A stretch of DNA of 64,000 nucleotides from Apostichopus japonicus. Its lineage: Eukaryota; Echinodermata; Holothuroidea; Aspidochirotida; Stichopodidae. The DNA is taken from assembly GCF_037975245.1 (NCBI RefSeq), contig NC_092576.1:29428611-29492610 (forward strand), given 5' to 3'. Both the position numbers and the translations under genes were made by a program. How positions within the stretch are numbered: position 1 is the stretch's first letter; the number at the start of each line of letters is the position of its first letter. The notes under the pieces were generated by a model, which saw nothing but the letters and a program-made list of their open reading frames with translations, searched no databases and was not told the DNA's origin. Shown here in pieces: positions 33,265-46,400 of the stretch.

Positions 33265-34215
33265 AGCTCATTTGTGATTGGCTGTTAGTCTAGAGTTTGT
33301 CTACAGTATCTACAGTTTGACCAATCAGATTTTATCGTCAAAAGGTAATTATTGTTCATTTCAATCATTATCGAAAGATGGCAAATTCCCCTGCATCATA
33401 GTCACCCCAAAGTGACTAGGCTAATCAGTAATCATTGCTCATGGTGAATTAATTTCTGAAAGTATCTCGAGTTCGACTCACTGTTGACGTTGAGATAGCC
33501 TAGCGCCCTAGCATACTGTGAGTGGGGATTTGTACACAAATTCCGTATAATTTAGGCTACGCTTAACGAAATTTGATATAGGGCCTTCTTACTCTTAGGG
33601 GGTACCGATTTTCGTTCAGCTTAGGCTTATCCTAATGTACGGGAAACGTGTACAAATTCTAGCTACAGGGAAGTAACTTCGGTCCCTTTACCCCCTAAAT
33701 AATCCAAAGCTTGAGTGATCAGTGTGTCGGCTCCACAATGCCAATGGACACAGTGCCAGTGGGTACTACAATTCCAGAATAGGCTAGGCCTAGGTCTATA
33801 TAAAATTTGGGGGAGCAAGTGGGGGAGGGGGGGTGAAATGTTGAGGGGGCAACACAACATTTAAAGTGGGCCAAATATACATAGACCTGAACTACATGTA
33901 GGACTGTTATGTGAAGGTGTACCGTAACATCAACAGACCAGTTCAACTTCAAGGACTAGGCCTAGGTGTATGTCTGAGCGTCAACATATAAACCCAAATA
34001 TGGCAGCCCTCTGGAGTCACAGTGGTGCAGCTGAAGGGACATATGCAATTACTCTCCACACAGTGAACGATAAAAGCATAGACAGAGGACCTCTTGCTAA
34101 GCTCCAAGCTAGCCTGATCACGAATTGCAATTTGCGGACTTGGCATTGTGCTAGGCCTAGCCACACGCTGTCCCCTCCCCAGCCTCCTATTGAGCCAAAT
34201 TACTTTTGTTTTCAG

Positions 34216-34421
34216 CTGGGAGGAGCCCACCTGCTCAGAATCCAAAAGTTACACGAGACCCGCTGTTGCCAGTGCTGTCTATCCATGATAGGAGCATCGC
34301 CCAAGACAGACAGCGGTGTTCTCTATTGCCAACAAGATTTGCAAAGCAGGCAAAGTCATTACCGCCTCAGGCCATCCATGATTTGCTCATACGCAATAAG
34401 GATACTGCCCCCTTGACGAAG
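34216..34421 (+). CDS. Exon A of the multi-exon transposase-like gene
   Basis: Follows ttgttttcag (AG at 34214-34215) and ends at aag/gtgagt. The open phase reads GRSPPAQNPKVTRDPL and DLLIRNKDTAPLTK, a basic N-terminal part. It is open throughout in one phase only. Linkage to exon B needs a one-base shift. Confidence 0.5.
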
Positions 34422-37400
34422 GTGAGTAGTACTAGCCTAGGTCAACAGTGAACAGCATGAAGATGCGTTAAAAAGACAAACGGAGGATGTCTACTATAGG
34501 CCTACGAGTGAATCATTGGGCCTAGGTTGTAGCCTTGTAGGGCATATGATTGTAGGCCTACAAACTGCTCTGATATATGAGAGTTTGCCCCCTCTAGAGT
34601 GATTCAAACCAAGCTGGTATACTGTGGGCTGGGTCCCATGGCTCGCACAGCAACTTGAATTGATAAAAGGACCGTGATACATACAGTGCATACCTCCCTC
34701 TATGTTGGTTCGTCAAACAGAACACTGCGATGGGGAAATTCCTCACTGTGATGGAACTGTATGAATCATGATGTCACATTGTGTGATGATGAGATACTGC
34801 TTACATAACTACAAGAACCAGTTGCGGAATGCACTGTTCCTCCTGATATTGCGGCGGAAAGAAACATGACAAGGCTCGTTGTGAAGACTATGCACGATTG
34901 AAATGTAGTGTATTTCGAGGACTATTTTTAATTTCGGCCTTGTGCCCATACATGTATGCTAAATTGCCTCTCATTCTCCATAAATTATAGCCAAAAGACG
35001 CTGTCACTCATACACGAAAGCCCCGACTGAGGAACAGTACCTGGGCCAGTTGGTCATAACCTTCGGAAAATATAATGGCAGAACCTTCCAGTGGTTGGTA
35101 CAGAATGATGTTGGCTATGTCAAATAGTGTTGATCATTCCAAATTCTCCTTTAGACGCTGTAAGCCCTGGGTTGGAAATGAGCGGGGGCGACAGGCGATT
35201 CGCCCCCAGTTTTCTTGGAATCGCCTTCTGAAAAATATACGCTAGCGAATATAAAAACGAATGTTATGCGCTGTGTATGATAATGCTATTTGGTAGTCTA
35301 CTGTTTTAGAATTATACAACATGAAATATTGGAGCGAGTAACGAATATCACTCGTTACCTACTCCATTATCAGGGGCAGGCCTACTCCATTATCAGTGAG
35401 TGAGAACAGCGTGGGCTATTTACAGCGTTGGGTTCCATTTTGCATGACATCTCGGAATTTGAAAGAGCTGCAAGCCCTCTCCCACAGGGGCTTTTATTGA
35501 AGAACAGAATTGAAGAGAACCCCAAAATTTATTCCCTCCACCATTTCCCTCCAATAATAGAGATGATTGAGTAGTGTACTTTTGACCGAATTACTTTTGT
35601 ACAGGATTTGAATGATGGCATTCATTAAAATCATGCCGGTCTGAACCACAAAATAATATGTATGAAATGAGAAAGGGTATCCAGGCCAGTTCGTCATGTA
35701 ACGTTTTCATTGCTTGAACTAGTCTTGTGAAAGGTCTTCATGCCATCATTTTTTTTGCAGCCTCGTCGATGCACATGTCAAGGAAAGCAGGAAGGGTGTT
35801 TCCCACAGCAAACAGAAGGATGATGCCTGGATGAAGGACAGTCTCCAGAAGTATGTGCAGTGCTTCCCTCAAGTCTCTGCACATCTGGAGATGAACGTGG
35901 ACATCTGGTTGTGTGGGTACAGCCATTTCAAGCCATTTTCTTCAAAGAAATGTGGCAATGGTATCACCAGCACAAACTTCTCCAATCCGACCCACAAGCA
36001 GGCACAGCACACGACCGCAAACTTGCCCTAGACGCTTTCACCTCTGTTCAGCAGTGGCTCTGCATGGACCAGACACAGATCAAGAGAGTCAGTCTATGCG
36101 TAGATTCCGCAAGTATATTCTTGACAAGATAAGAGGTACGTATTTTCCTTATTGTCTTCTGATGGTGAAACTTGAGATGTGGGCCGATGTGCACCTTTTT
36201 ACAAGAATTCTCCCAACTGGCTTATGATATCTCTAATCCCTAACATAAACCTTAATCCTAACAATGAGTACAATCAATACTATACAATATGAGCAGACAA
36301 TGAGGAAACACTTTGTAAAAGGTGCACATCAGCTGATAAGACGTCCATTTAATTCCACATGTTTTGTGTATAGCCTATTGGGTACACCACAAAAAAAAAA
36401 ATTCACACAAATTTTCATTTCCAATTTGTTAAACGTCTGAATTAATCCACTTCAAAGTGTGTAGGACCGTTCATGACTCCCTCACGGAACTCTTCCAAAC
36501 TCTGCGATCCCCTGTTGTAGCAGGATCCATACTCCAGGTAGCATACGCCCATTAAAAGCCCCATTGACTTACACACTAAATCACAAAAGTAATGTGGTCT
36601 CTAAGTCTAGATAGAAGTTTTCACTAGCTAAACGCTACCCATCACCGGATAACTGACAAGTTGGCCTTTCATGGCACCATCAATTTTCCGTATCATGACC
36701 GTGTAGATTTTTTGCTATCCGAGCCGGAAGTTTTCGTCACTTGTAAACAAACCTCTTCACTCAGTGGTAAACAAATTTCCTACGCTGCTCCCGGGAGGCC
36801 TAAAGGGGTCTAAAATTGCCTCAATTGACCCAATTTTCTCACCACATGTACTTCCATTCATGCTCTTCAACATGCAAGCCACAAAAAACTAGATTATGAT
36901 TGATAACAGGTCACAAAAGATGTTCTCCCGCTGCTTTTCGGCACTTTTCCTGAAGGAGAACAATCGAGCGGATTGATATAGACTCTAATAGGAGTATGCC
37001 ACCTTAAGTGAGATATGATTTTTTTTTTATCACCAAAATGATACTTTTCATAGTCGTCACCATATAAACCACAACAGAAATCTATGCAATTATCATTCTA
37101 GGTCCATAAAGATGTATTTTCAGAGATTTCAGTATGCACGGTGCAGTGTGTAAATACACATATGAGCAATACTGTGTAAGCAGTAACCAGGTCTATGTCT
37201 GCAACAACACTTCCAGTCACCAATTTTGATAAGCCTGACCAATTTGGGTGCATCTATGATTCTTGCAGGTTTGATTGGTATCCCTGATCACAGTCCACTT
37301 GGTCTGGCTTGCCCTACCTGCAGAAACATCATCCATAGAAGGGTCAGCGGGGAGGGCTTTTTCGTCTCTGGCTCTGAAAAGTGATGAAAACGACTTTTGT

Positions 37401-40400
37401 TTACTCAGCAGATTCCTCCCAAACTGACCCACAGGACATACCCCAATGTATTCCTGAACTGTTTGGAACATGTTAAACTGATATTGCATGTCACTCCAGT
37501 GCAACTGTTAAGTTACTAAGAATAAGAGAAGAGAATCGAAGGTGTTCTTTGCCAAAACTGGATCATCGGGATTTGTAAACAACAGCCTCACTGTAACAGT
37601 ATTACAGTAGTCAAAAGGAAAGCTTACTGGAATGCTATCTAGATACACTGTTCACCTCAATAGCACACCCAGTCCATTTACAGGTTTGTGCATAGGTTGT
37701 AACAATGTATTAAAGACAGTTATAAGAGAAGAGAGGTGGATAGGGGGGCATATTTCATGATAAAACATTCAAATTTGTTGCTCGGCAAAGAACAACAACG
37801 TCAAATTACCGTATTTTCCATTGGTGGCAAACACTGGTTCCTATAGTTACTATAGTAGATCTCCCATGGAAGCATCAGGATATCTCTTTCTGCTGTCAGA
37901 GTTGTTTGGGATTTGTTGTTACCTCATCTAACCAGTTGAGTCCATTGATACCACACCCATTCAAAGTATATAGCTGTGCATGCTGAGGACTTAGCACATC
38001 AACTTTCTCTGAAAATTGACAAAACAACAGAAAACTAATAAGGAGTGAGTAGGCTCAAAAACCCCTTGATGCACATATGCAGGGGCAGAAAATGCATACC
38101 TTTGTGGATTATTTGCTAAATAAGACTCAAAACATTCTCTGTGCAAGGTATTAGCACTCACCAGCCACTCCACTTAGGATACAGACCTCATACAACATTG
38201 TGCTACAGCTGGTGTAGACTTGGTCTAGGATACTAACGTAGCGCCATTATGAACCTGAGGCCTAGGCCTAAGCTAACAACATTAGGGGTATTTCATGCAT
38301 TGAAACTGAGTTTTTGTCCTTAGTTAAACACCAGGTACTTCCAACTTTAGCAAAAATAACCTAAAATATGATTACCATGTACTTTAGGTGCCCACAGATG
38401 TCAAATTTCACTGAACTTAGTCGTTCACGTCACACACACTGCAGGCATTTTGGTCTGATTCTGAAGGATTTTGAATTTCGTGCATTTGGCACCTACTTAG
38501 CAGATTCAAGGCAGGAATCATACTATGGAAGCTTTGGTAGGTCAAGGCTTAATGACCCAATAGTTTATTGGGAAGGAAAAACTGGTCAGAAATGCTCAGA
38601 AGGCTGTTCTAGTCTACTGTATAGAAACGCACATGCTCTTTGTGGTACTTTAAGGCTGTAATACTAATTTATGCGTAAAAATCACCCAAGCTTGAAATTT
38701 TCTGACGTTTGCTTGAAAACCATTTTTACACACCATAGCAACTACTTTGATCCAAAATTGGGGCTTCTAGCACTTAAAATGAAAAATTTGGCATTTTTGC
38801 TTCAGGTAGCATACGCCCATTAAAAGCCCCATTGACTTACACACTAAATCACAAAAGTAATGTGGTCTCTAAGTCTAGATAGAAGTTTTCACTAGCTAAA
38901 CGCTACCCATCACCGGATAGCTGACAAGTTGGCCTTTCATGGCACCATCAATTTTCCATATCATGACCGTGTAGATTTTTTGCTATCCGAGCCGGAAGTT
39001 TTCGTCACTTGTAAACAAACCTCTTCACTCAGTGGTAAACAAATTTCCTACGCTGCTCCCGGGAGGCCTAAAGGGGTCTAAAATTGCCTCAATTGACCCA
39101 ATTTTCTCACCACATGTACTTCCATTCATGCTCTTCAACATGCAAGCCACAAAAAACTAGATTATGATTGATAACAGGTCACAAAAGATGTTCTTCCGCT
39201 GCTTTTCGGCACTTTTCCTGAAGGAGAACAATCGAGCGGATTGATATAGACTCTAATAGGAGTATGCCACCTCCAATCTTCAAGATCTTTACGCACGGCA
39301 CTAGACCAGGTATTCCTCCGTCTTTCTCGAGGTGCTGTACCGGCAATCTTCAAGTCGGTGCTCCTCCCGACCCAACTACCACTACGTTGAACATGGCCAG
39401 ACCAGCTGAGCTTCCTCGACTGCACACCCCCACCAACTTTGTCACCAAGATAGCGAAACAAATCTGCAATGTTCGAGTGTTGACCTTCCACTTGGGCCTC
39501 CCATCGATGGGTCTAGCTTCTCCACGGCATCTGCTGCAATTTAACCAATAATTTAATTTTGGCTTTCAGACAGACAGCTTAGCCCTTTTGAGGTGATGTG
39601 AGCTGCCTTGGTTTATGTTAAACCAGCAGAGCAACGGTATCTGACTGATTACCTATAACTTCCCCATCATCTATCTTCCAGATTGAAGCATCCAGTGCAG
39701 CAGGGAACGTTCCACCACTTCCGGAGAGGTCCACATCGCATGAGCAGTCCACGAAGACACAAGAAAAGCCTAAACAGCATCGACAAGGCGAAGAAATCAC
39801 ACAGGTAATGTAGTCGGCTTGGTGAAGAGAAGTAGTTGCCTGCCTTATCTGTTCCAGTCTCCCTGTATAGTAGTTCATTTCCCCTCCTAGAATTGTGAGA
39901 GAGTGAAGGAAAGTTGATCTGATTTCACACAAAAACCTGGCAAAATATGTACACTGCGCTGTACTGTGGAATCCCACTGTGGCTGGAATCCCCTGGTTTA
40001 GACTATCAGTTTGTATTCTTTCCATTTCTCCCTTTATGCACTGATGACTCACCCAGTAAAGGAGCTACCGCACAAGTGTACATCAGTGGAACAACAAGAA
40101 CAGTTGTATTCGTTTAGTTGTCATCTGTTAAATTGTCAGTCAGGAGGCTGATTCGGGTTCGTCATTCTCTCATCATAGGCTAATTGACAATGAGGATTCG
40201 ATAGTGGGTCATTTCAAAGGAATTGTAAGTCAACTGAGTGACTGTGATGCTCGTCAATGTACATGAATTGTGTGACCCATATCTGACAATATGTATATAT
40301 CGATTCAATTCCAGACACCAACCACTAGTCGATCTGGCACCCTACTAGCAAGACCAACAGGACAGTTCCAGAAAAAACAACCTTCGCAAGGCATCTCAAA

Positions 40401-43400
40401 GGTATTCAAACATGTCATTGTTGTAGTTTATCAGGCGGGAGGAAGTAGTACTGAAGCGAACCGCGGATGGTGGGGGAAATTACCAGATTTAGGGTCCTTC
40501 GCTTCGAGCTCACAAGTTATAAATGAGGATGCAAGAGTGTTCTTGCGTTGAAACGACGGCTGACTATTTATTACAAACTCTAAAATGAAAATATACATAT
40601 GAATAAGTCATGATTACATGATAATAAAAATTGCTAAATGAACTCCTTAGACCTTACTGCATAACCTAATTAAATCTGTCCTATCTCGGGGAAAACCTAT
40701 ACTCTATACTACGTAACATTAACACAACATGAATACAATTAAGAATGAATACCCGCAATACTGTACAAAATGTATAATGAACATAATGAAATAATATGCA
40801 CTTCGAAATAATACAATAAGTTTGTCAACAGGCGAGGACTTTTACCACCTCAATAATAGCCAGGGCAACCCATGCCAGCTGCAACCATTACAGGAATCTC
40901 CTCACTGACCACCAGATAGTCAAGATATGAGTGTCTCTGGGCAATTTATGACCCGATAGCAATAAAATTAACAAAATACTAAGGGGTTTACGAGGCGAAC
41001 CCCGGAGCTCTGCAGAGACGCTGTTAGCCATAATCACAGCGTGTACAGAACTGAAAACACACGTGCAAAAGCTATGTGCACAAACTAACGCTACATACAG
41101 CCTATTACGTAACAAAAAATTTGCATAGGGTGCAAACAACTAAATTTGACTTCACTACAGTACGTAGCCACAGCTAATCCAGTACTGATTATATTTGCTC
41201 AGGTTCTCCACAGGCCCCCAGAGTTCTGGGTAGCCTGGCGCTGGCAAAGAACTTTGCTCTACAGCACACTGCAGTGGCCCACAGAAGATTCAAACATGCA
41301 GCCTTCAGATTTAAAACTAAGGCCTTTACCACTGTGCCTCCATATAACATTTTGTATGTATTTAACCTTTTCAGAGACCGTCCACCAGGAAAGCTTCTGA
41401 GGAATCTTCGGCTCAACACCTCGGCCGTTTCCTATCCTGGGACCCCTCTATCATGGCTCAACTAACCCCAGCTCATCGGGGCCAGTTCCCGGCAATACTG
41501 ACACGGCTGTGAGTGATAAGGATACTATTTTTCAAAGCTTTCCAACTTCAGGGGAGGATTCTGTGTGTACACTGGAAGCAAACATGGATATGATTCCATT
41601 ACCCGGATTACGTTGAATTTTGCATAATGTATAATGGATTTTGTTGGCTTTGATTGATAATTGAGTTCCAAGAGTGCTGAATACCACATCACTGAATCAG
41701 TTGATCACACTGATCCCATGTCTATTTACTCACCCCACAGTGTCCTGCCTGTCACCAGGAGGCATCCTGGTCAATTAGCTTGAGAATGATCTCTAATATC
41801 TGAACATTTGTTTCCAGATGCCCAAGTCCAAGCTCAGAAGTGGGACCCTGATAGCCCAGTTGCAGATGCGATTACCAGGCAATCAATGACAGACAAGTTC
41901 TTGAACTGTTCCTCGAAGATGTGCCTGCCCATTAGAAATTAATATACCCCTCCTTTTCATTTATTGTTTCGCTGGCGTGGTGTCGACAAGAACGTTGTGT
42001 GGATGATGCTGGACCGGTCGCTTGGCAACACTATGGTCAGGATATGGAGGCAAGTCCAAGAAAGTCACTGTTACAAGTACCTCAACCGCGTGGACATGTA
42101 CACGACGCTGCTGACCTCCCTCACAAAATCAGGCTCTATAGTTCGTAAGTGTTACTGTAATCAACTTGTCATAGCTAAATTTTCTTCATTCGTCAGTGAA
42201 TGAACTACAGACTTTTCTTCCAGCAGAGCCTTCCCGGAGAAAGTAAGTATTGGCTAATTTCTATTCATTTCAATGATTCCTGCAATTGAGCAATTTCCTA
42301 AAATACTTTGGACAAAAATGTTCACATCATTTGTATGTTATTTATTCTCAGATGCATTGGGCCACGAGTTCCAGCCACCGCCACCACGAAGGGAGCTCCC
42401 GAGTGCCAGACTACTACGGAAGGCTTTCCTCCTCTCAGAGAGTGAGCACATCGAGGACTACCGTGCCCAGATTATGTCAACATTCGGGAAGATTCTCAAG
42501 TTCGATTCCACCAAGAAGGTATGAGCTGCTTTCAACTTCAAAGGATCCCCATGCCTAGTATCGAGTACTTGCAGCATGTTGAGGGGCGCCACTCCTCTCG
42601 TTATCCCCACTCAAACTGGGTGCCCAGTTGTTGCTGGGTGGACTACCTGGAAACAATGCCAATGTACCCAATTAGGGGAGATTTGTCCCTGTTGATTTGG
42701 GCCTACCATAGTTTGTAGTGGTTAGCTCAATTGGTTGAGTGCCCGCTTCCCATGAAGGAGGCTGGGATTGAAGTGGAGTCATACCACAAACTCCATATAT
42801 GATACCTGTTGCTGTCTTGTTCGGTGCGCAACATTAGAGAATGGAACTATAAAAACATGATTGGTATGCATTTCAATATTGTCCCTTCCCTGCATGGCAT
42901 GAGCGTCAGCCCCGGCTGGGCCTCATCTGGGGTTTGATTACCTGTGTGTAAGTACTGTAACCGAACTTGCATAGTACTTAAGCTTTGAGGGCTATTCTTT
43001 AAGCTGTATAGACTGTTTACGTAATGTTATGATTCTATGTCGGGAAATCCCCGTTAAGTTGTTTACTATGACGTAAGTAATCGTGCACCTGGCCTCTCGG
43101 TCTCCGGAAGTCTGGTGACTGCAACACTAAGGCGGTGCTCTTTGAAGTAGTAACTTTCTCACGCGCGTAAACTTAAGCCATTGTTCAGGCTAGTATAAAA
43201 GGAGCTGTTGGTACGTGCAACGAGGGACTCTTTGCCAAAATCTCGCAAGACGTCTACGTACGGTACGTTATCATATCATTTACTATTATCCAAGTTGGTA
43301 GGTTTCTAATACCACGGCACCGTGTATAACTGTTCTTAGATATTGTAAGCGCTCAGAATATTATCGAGTACATTTGTGAGTTGTATAAATTGTTAGCAAA

Positions 43401-46400
43401 CTGCGATATTTCACTGAGGGATAGATTGCGCCCAATTATTTAGGAGTAACGTTATCGACCGATTGTTATCATTTTACGTTATTTAGTAGCGCTCTGATTT
43501 GCGTGCAATGTGTGTACTTTAGTAGAGATTATTATTCTGCTGTGACTGTATATTTTTCAGTTAGTCCGTAAGTAGGAACATAAGTGAATAGCCTAGGTCA
43601 GATATCAGAAAGATACGTTACTGCCATTTAGTCAATCGATTGGTTCTTAGTATATTTGCATCTGTTAACGGTATTTCAAACACCGTTTAGTTAACCCTAT
43701 AGCTTTTAATCTGTTTACTTATTTAGACGCTGCGTGTGGCGCCGCGTTGGACGTTGCGTTGGGCGTTGCGTTTAGCGCCGCGTTATACGTTGCGTTCTGC
43801 GCTGCGTTGGGCGCCGCGTTGTACGTTGCGTTATGCGCTGCGTGTGACGCCGCGTTGGACGCTGCGTTGGGTGTTGCGTTAAGTGCCGTGTTCTACGCTG
43901 CGTTTAGACGCCGCGTTTAGGAACTGCGCTAACAGTTACGTTTTGCGTATTGTAAGGCTAAGTTCTAATGTAAGGATATTTAATGAACCTAAGTGTAAGT
44001 CGGAGGTTTGAATAAACGGTACCACTGTGCCACGGGCACTTTAGCATCCTCTCCATTGTCATCTTTTTGTTGAGACTCTCTTCCGCCAACCCCATCATTA
44101 AAGACTGCCCCACCAGACAGGGAAGTGACGTTACAGTACTAAAATGTAAGAAAGTTACTCCCATTGTAGCATCATGGACCGGGTTGTACCAGTGTCTTCG
44201 TGGGAATGTTTCCCTAATTCAACACACACTCATCATGTGTCTTCATTTCTTTTTTATTCACCGATATTTCATGAAGGTCAAAAAATATTGCTGTACGTTT
44301 CCAGGGCATGTTACAAGACAAAATTCAATATTCTATCTTATTCACTTGCTTCATTGTTTTTCTTTCCAGATCTGCAAGAAACTCTCTGGTGCCGGGCGGG
44401 GAAGTGCGGAGTGGTGCACGAATGTGGGGAATGAGCTGAGCCAGGTTTTGACCAGTGTCCTCACCTGCGAAGAGTCTCGGGAGAAGCTGCGACCGATGGC
44501 ACAGGGTCTCCAGGATAGGTACTCCAAAGCTGGTGAAGCCCCCCCCCCCCCCCCTCAGGTCATGTATGTTGATCGTGGATGCTGTCGAGTCCTTGGTGTC
44601 TCCTCCATCGAGCAACTCTTCAGCGAATGGTCAGAATCTGGAATGGTCATTCGGTTGGACGCCTTTCACTGGATGTGCAGATTCGATGCTGCAGTGCGAA
44701 CTGACCATCACCCAAAGTATCCCCTCTTCAAGTCTGCCTTATCTGCCGTCCTCTTCGCGTACAACAAAGATGACATGTCTCTGCTCGTCAAGCTCACCCG
44801 TGCTGGATCATCCACCTATGCTAATCTGACTGATGAACAGATAATCGCCAAGTTCATCTCCAGGGAAGACCTCAAGCACTTCGTACGTCGTGTCACAGTT
44901 GGTGCCCACGAAACCGTCACGCGAGTACAGAATGCCCTTGAGGTCTTGAAGGGTCGAGCTGGCAAGGATGGGATGGGGATTGCCCTCTTCAAGGATGACG
45001 GTAGCGTGGACCAGGTCTGGGCGAACCAGCAGAAGCACCTGAAGTGTTTGCAGGATCCACCAGGAATGGACATGTATACTGTCACCAAGCATGTCACACG
45101 CAACGGTATCTCCCTGCCCTACTACCGTACAGTTCGTGGCAGCAACAGCTTAGAGGGCTTCCACAGGTTTCTCCCCAGCATGATTCCAGGTCCTCGCTGT
45201 GCTGCTGTGCCATTTCAGGTGTATCTGCTGGCTGGCATTGCCCGGTGGAATTCTGACCGCGAGTCCGATGCTGTCAAGGGACAGAAGGGGAGGAAGCATC
45301 GCACCTTTCAATCGCCACTCATCCATCGACTGAATAAGCGCTGCGAGCTCTTCGGCCAAGTTGAGGAGGTCAACTTCCGTGCACCCATGCCAGTTGGGGA
45401 TGAGCTTCTGGGGCTGGAGTACCTCTTCAGTCAATCCAGCTCGTTTAATGTGGATGGCCACTACACTGAGGCCAGAGAGGTGCTCCAAGATGGGACGACG
45501 ATGATGAGGTGACTGATGTTCTGGAAGAATTGGACGAGGACTTTGGGTACAAGTCCGATGCAGCGGAGACTCTTCCCTTGACAGCTGGCGTCACTCTCAC
45601 CAAGGAAAGCGTGTCTACAGAGCGGGACCCATGTATGGAGGATGTATGTGGGCCCAACCATCTTCCTGGGTTCCAGCATGTGGAGGAGCTGAGCAGAGTC
45701 CTGGTGGACATCGGGCTGGAGGAAGGAAGGTTGTCACTCAACGGAGACCAACGCCAACGTGTACTCGATGCCTGGAACAAGTTGGAAATCCACGACCGAC
45801 AGATTGAGGCCTTTGACAGCCTTTACTCGTGACGGTGGGGAAACACCCTCTTTGGTCGCACGAAAGGTGACCCTCGCGACTCGACTTTGGTGCAGAAGCG
45901 AAAGTTTGGGAAGCGATTTGCCCCTGCTAATCTGCTCGATTCCAGGAAGAATCGATTGATGTCCCTCGTTGTGAAGCAGCTCTGGCTCCAACCCACCTCA
46001 AGTTCACAGACCGGGATCTCTCCTCGCAAGAGGTACATCACTCACGTGTATCAGAGGTTGGTACAGCGCATCACAGTGGAAGACCCTGTCCTCTGCAATG
46101 TTGGCATCCCACTGATGAAAATCAACACCAAGTCTGCAGCTGAATTCATCAGACGACAAGAGGCTCTGTCGGGGCACAACGTGACTGACCAGGGGCTCTC
46201 AATTCTCCGGAAGCCTGGCAGCATTTCCTCAGCAAGCCTGCATCCTGCACCAGAGCTACCAGAGGTGCGACCCCAGACCTCTAGGCCGCAGACCGATTAT
46301 CCGGACGGAGTGTTCTGAAGGTGAGGCGGGATCTCTTTGATGTGGCTCCTGAACCAACATGTTCTGCTTCTTAGATGCCTGCTTCCACGCCAACTACACT

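Noticed and set aside
33970-34416. 148-codon frame overlapping exon A
   Set aside because: It runs through the exon A acceptor in another phase and has no match to the family; exon A in its own phase is more convincing.
42224-42242. A 19-bp micro-exon between exons H and J (ttccag to gtaagt)
   Set aside because: Exon H joins exon J in phase without it; including it breaks the frame.
42716-42790. Intact tRNA gene
   Set aside because: The A-box-like part is good but the B box and acceptor stem do not form a tRNA; a SINE head fits better.
44067-44369. Open frame running into exon K from upstream
   Set aside because: It reads hydrophobic, low-information sequence and crosses a strong splice acceptor at 44368-44369; the family match begins exactly after it, so it is intron.
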